Shown here: positions 22,168 through 24,150 of the stretch, in pieces
How the letters are laid out: every line of letters begins with the position of its first letter
How positions within the stretch are numbered: position 1 is the first letter of the stretch
From: an uncultured Clostridia bacterium
GTDB taxonomy: Bacteria; Bacillota; Clostridia; TANB77; CAG-508
NCBI GenBank assembly: GCA_934149115.1
Contig: CAKPDW010000015.1
Coordinates: 1-24,150, forward strand
DNA length: 24,150 nt
Reading direction: 5' to 3'
The notes under the pieces: model-generated
What the model saw: the letters and a program-made list of their open reading frames with translations, nothing else
What the model was told of the DNA's origin: nothing
The model's database searches: none
Translations under genes and position numbers: made by a program

Positions 22168-23721
22168 TTACATAACATACAATGGAATTTGTTTATTTTG
22201 TTTCACACTTAAATCTTTTTGCGTAAGCAGAAAATCAAATCTCTCTTGTTTATCCATAACATCATTATCAAGAATATTTACAACCAACTGTCCATCCTCA
22301 ATTTTCAAAGAAATATCAATATCCTCATAATTAGAAATTGACGTATCAAGAGCAATCTCAATAATTTTATAATTACATTCTATGTTTTTACAAAAAATAT
22401 TAAAAACTTTTTCCTTGCATCCTTTAGTTACAACAAACTTCAATATATTAGTAACCTTTTCAAACAATTGAGGTATATCCTCAACAGTCTCCTTTTCAGT
22501 AACTCTAATTTTTCTAAAATATCTCATTTTATATATTATATCAATAATTTCTTCTTTAGAACTAATATTTTTAATATTGTAAGAAAAACAATTCAAAACT
22601 ACCTTCAAAAATTCGATTGAAAATTCCCTAATATTTTTACTATCATCAACTACTGACATAATCTGCAATTTTTCTGATAATTCATTTTTTAATTGCATAT
22701 AATTTGATGGCTTTACTAATTCATTTAATTCATTCATTCTTTTAACACATTTAGCCTTTTCTGTTTGAAGCATGTCAGCCAAAACACTAATATTAAAAAT
22801 TTTATTATCAGGTGGTAACATATTATTTCTTCTTGTAAATTCAGCCATCAAATTTTCCTTACTATTAAGAATCTTATCCTTATAATCAATTTCAGTAAGT
22901 AATCTTTTTCTCTCCTCTGAAACCCTTAATACATATTGATTTTTATCTTTAATATTTTCATATGCATTTATAACTCTACGAAATTCCTCACGAATTCTAT
23001 TTTTATCACGCATCAACATTCTTGAAACAATCAATCTAGCCAATGTCAAATAAAATTCTCTACTATTCTCTTTTCCATAATATTCAGCAATTTCTTTTTT
23101 CATTTCCAAAACATAATCAACCTTTGGCGAACTATCATGTTCCCACATTCTCAAAAAATCCTCATCAATTAACATTCTAATAGATTGATATACTAAATTT
23201 GAAACATAATCTATATGTGCATCTTCTGCAAAATTCCATGACCAACCATTAAAATTTCTAATAACCTCTGTATTATTTAATATTGTTCCTTGAACTAACA
23301 TATTTTGTAATTCAGCTTTAATATAATAATACTTTTTAGGAATATAAAAAAACTTAGGATTAATATCCATAATTCCATACAAAATTGCCAATTCAGTTGG
23401 ATATGCATATATTTTCTTTTCTCTTTCATCAGTTAAAGCCAAAACATTTTTTTCTTTTAACATTCTAACTTCTTCATTTCTAGGATCAATCAAAAATAAT
23501 TGTTCACAATAATCAGAAATAATTTTTATAATCTCATCAATAAATTCATTTTTTGTTTGAAAAACACCTTTTATTTGAGAATAATCTTTATATGAAACTT
23601 CGATTTTATAAATCATGTTTAACAAAAGATTAGTCGCATCCTCTGAAAAATTCTTCTGTTCCATAATCTTATCCAATATATAATTATAATCTTTAAATTT
23701 AGAAAACAATTTCTTTTTCAT
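22168..23721 (-). CDS. 517-aa conserved-looking protein of unknown function
   Basis: I do not recognise this 517-aa protein. It has no signal peptide or membrane helix and is largely helical and charged. Residues 1-110 are helical (KFKDYNYILDKIMEQ). Residues 117-200 hold a more hydrophobic domain with the striking NGWSWNFAEDAHIDYVSNLV (162-181). A long probable coiled coil covers about 250-360 (EEFRRVINAYENIKDKNQYV onwards). The C terminus has a beta-like segment (ISLKIEDGQLVVNILDNDV). It sits 23 bases after ftsK and 35 bases before the beta-CASP gene with an SD (AGTAGGG) before the ATG, so it is very likely in the same operon. A link to chromosome or division biology through ftsK is a guess only. 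Confidence 0.85.
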   Translation of the reverse strand: MKKKLFSKFKDYNYILDKIMEQKNFSEDATNLLLNMIYKIEVSYKDYSQIKGVFQTKNEFIDEIIKIISDYCEQLFLIDPRNEEVRMLKEKNVLALTDEREKKIYAYPTELAILYGIMDINPKFFYIPKKYYYIKAELQNMLVQGTILNNTEVIRNFNGWSWNFAEDAHIDYVSNLVYQSIRMLIDEDFLRMWEHDSSPKVDYVLEMKKEIAEYYGKENSREFYLTLARLIVSRMLMRDKNRIREEFRRVINAYENIKDKNQYVLRVSEERKRLLTEIDYKDKILNSKENLMAEFTRRNNMLPPDNKIFNISVLADMLQTEKAKCVKRMNELNELVKPSNYMQLKNELSEKLQIMSVVDDSKNIREFSIEFLKVVLNCFSYNIKNISSKEEIIDIIYKMRYFRKIRVTEKETVEDIPQLFEKVTNILKFVVTKGCKEKVFNIFCKNIECNYKIIEIALDTSISNYEDIDISLKIEDGQLVVNILDNDVMDKQERFDFLLTQKDLSVKQNKQIPLYVM

Positions 23722-23744
23722 ATAACCCTACTTTCTTTTGTACA

Positions 23745-24150
23745 CTATTCCTCAGTTTGTTCTACAGATGGTGTCATTTTTAATTCTTGCCATCTTTCCT
23801 TTGTCATAAGCACCTCACGAGGTTTACTACCTTGATATCCTGAAATAATTCCTCTAGCTTCCATTTGATCTATTATTCTACCAGCTCTTGCATAACCTAC
23901 TTTAAATTTTCTCTGAATCAAAGACGCTGATGCAGAACCAATTTCTATAACAGCCTCAATAGCATCTTGTAAAAATGGATCAGCTTCATCATCTTCTGAA
24001 TTTTCCTCTAATTCCTTATCAGTAGAATTTGCTTTTTCTATTTTCTCTATAATGTCATCATTATAAACAGCTTCACCATCTTTTTTTAAGAAATCAACTA
24101 TTTTTTCAACATCACCATCAGAAATAAAAGCACCCTGAACCCTAGTAGCC
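23745..24150 (-). CDS. ftsK: DNA translocase FtsK/SpoIIIE, C-terminal part (5' end outside the window)
   Basis: The frame runs in from the right edge and ends at the TAG at 23745-23747, giving the last 135 residues. It begins ATRVQGAFISDGDVEKIVDF, the conserved end of the FtsK motor (GxxxRxQGxFVSDxEV). A variable acidic linker follows (EKANSTDKELEENSEDDEAD), then the gamma winged helix (DAIEAVIEIGSASASLIQRK, then VGYARAGRIIDQMEARGIIS) that reads KOPS/SRS-type DNA orientation sequences. It pumps DNA through the closing septum. FtsK and SpoIIIE cannot be told apart from this part. It heads the gene train that extends to 15752. Confidence 0.95.
   Translation of the reverse strand, partial: ATRVQGAFISDGDVEKIVDFLKKDGEAVYNDDIIEKIEKANSTDKELEENSEDDEADPFLQDAIEAVIEIGSASASLIQRKFKVGYARAGRIIDQMEARGIISGYQGSKPREVLMTKERWQELKMTPSVEQTEE

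Noticed and set aside
1..24150. CRISPR arrays, tRNA or rRNA genes
   Set aside because: No regularly spaced repeats were seen, and no tRNA T-loop (GGTTCGAATCC-type) or rRNA-like sequence was found by eye.

Overview
The window is a strongly AT-rich stretch of a low-GC Firmicutes chromosome, most likely a member of the class Clostridia. This rests on the gene order ylxM-ffh-rpsP-khpA-rimM-trmD-rplS, an FtsK/SpoIIIE-type translocase, Shine-Dalgarno sites close to AGGAGG at nearly every gene, extended -10 promoters, and a prepilin-like leader of a type common in gut clostridia. Genus and species cannot be read from the sequence. The standard genetic code fits.

Bases 1-11230 are an accessory region of short, mostly single-gene units, each with its own promoter and terminator. 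It begins with a complete IS30-family insertion sequence (82-1697, perfect 20-bp ends) that abuts a fragment of an IS110-family transposase. Next come an AraC-type regulator with an effector-binding domain, a radical-SAM enzyme resembling the archaeosine-synthase RaSEA family, and a nitroreductase. A three-gene cluster follows: an AbiEi/AbiEii toxin-antitoxin pair plus a SWIM zinc-finger protein, read leftwards. Its promoter lies inside an imperfect 23-bp inverted repeat that is a likely AbiEi operator. A 464-base non-coding stretch with its own promoter-like signal and several hairpins comes next. The remaining accessory genes are an 84-aa orphan, an HD-domain protein, a 372-aa unknown divergent from a three-helix membrane protein, and a 157-aa unknown.

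Bases 11231-15750 hold a housekeeping operon on the minus strand: ylxM and ffh (signal recognition particle), rpsP (S16), khpA (KH-domain RNA binder), rimM (30S maturation), trmD (tRNA m1G37 methyltransferase) and rplS (L19). It has a clear promoter upstream of ylxM and a terminator after rplS. The L19 protein carries a charged C-terminal tail of about 68 residues, far beyond the usual family length.

Bases 15752-24150 are a second minus-strand gene train: ftsK (3' part only), a 517-aa unknown, a beta-CASP metallo-beta-lactamase-fold protein, a GH15-type glycoside hydrolase, radA, a membrane-anchored divergent cyclophilin and a prepilin-like protein, ending at a strong terminator. Spacing is tight (about 13-45 bases), so it reads as one operon whose promoter lies outside the window.

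The most notable candidates for new biology are the AbiE locus with its SWIM partner and operator, the bacterial RaSEA-like radical-SAM enzyme, and the structured non-coding stretch at 6372-6660. None of these can be proved from sequence alone.
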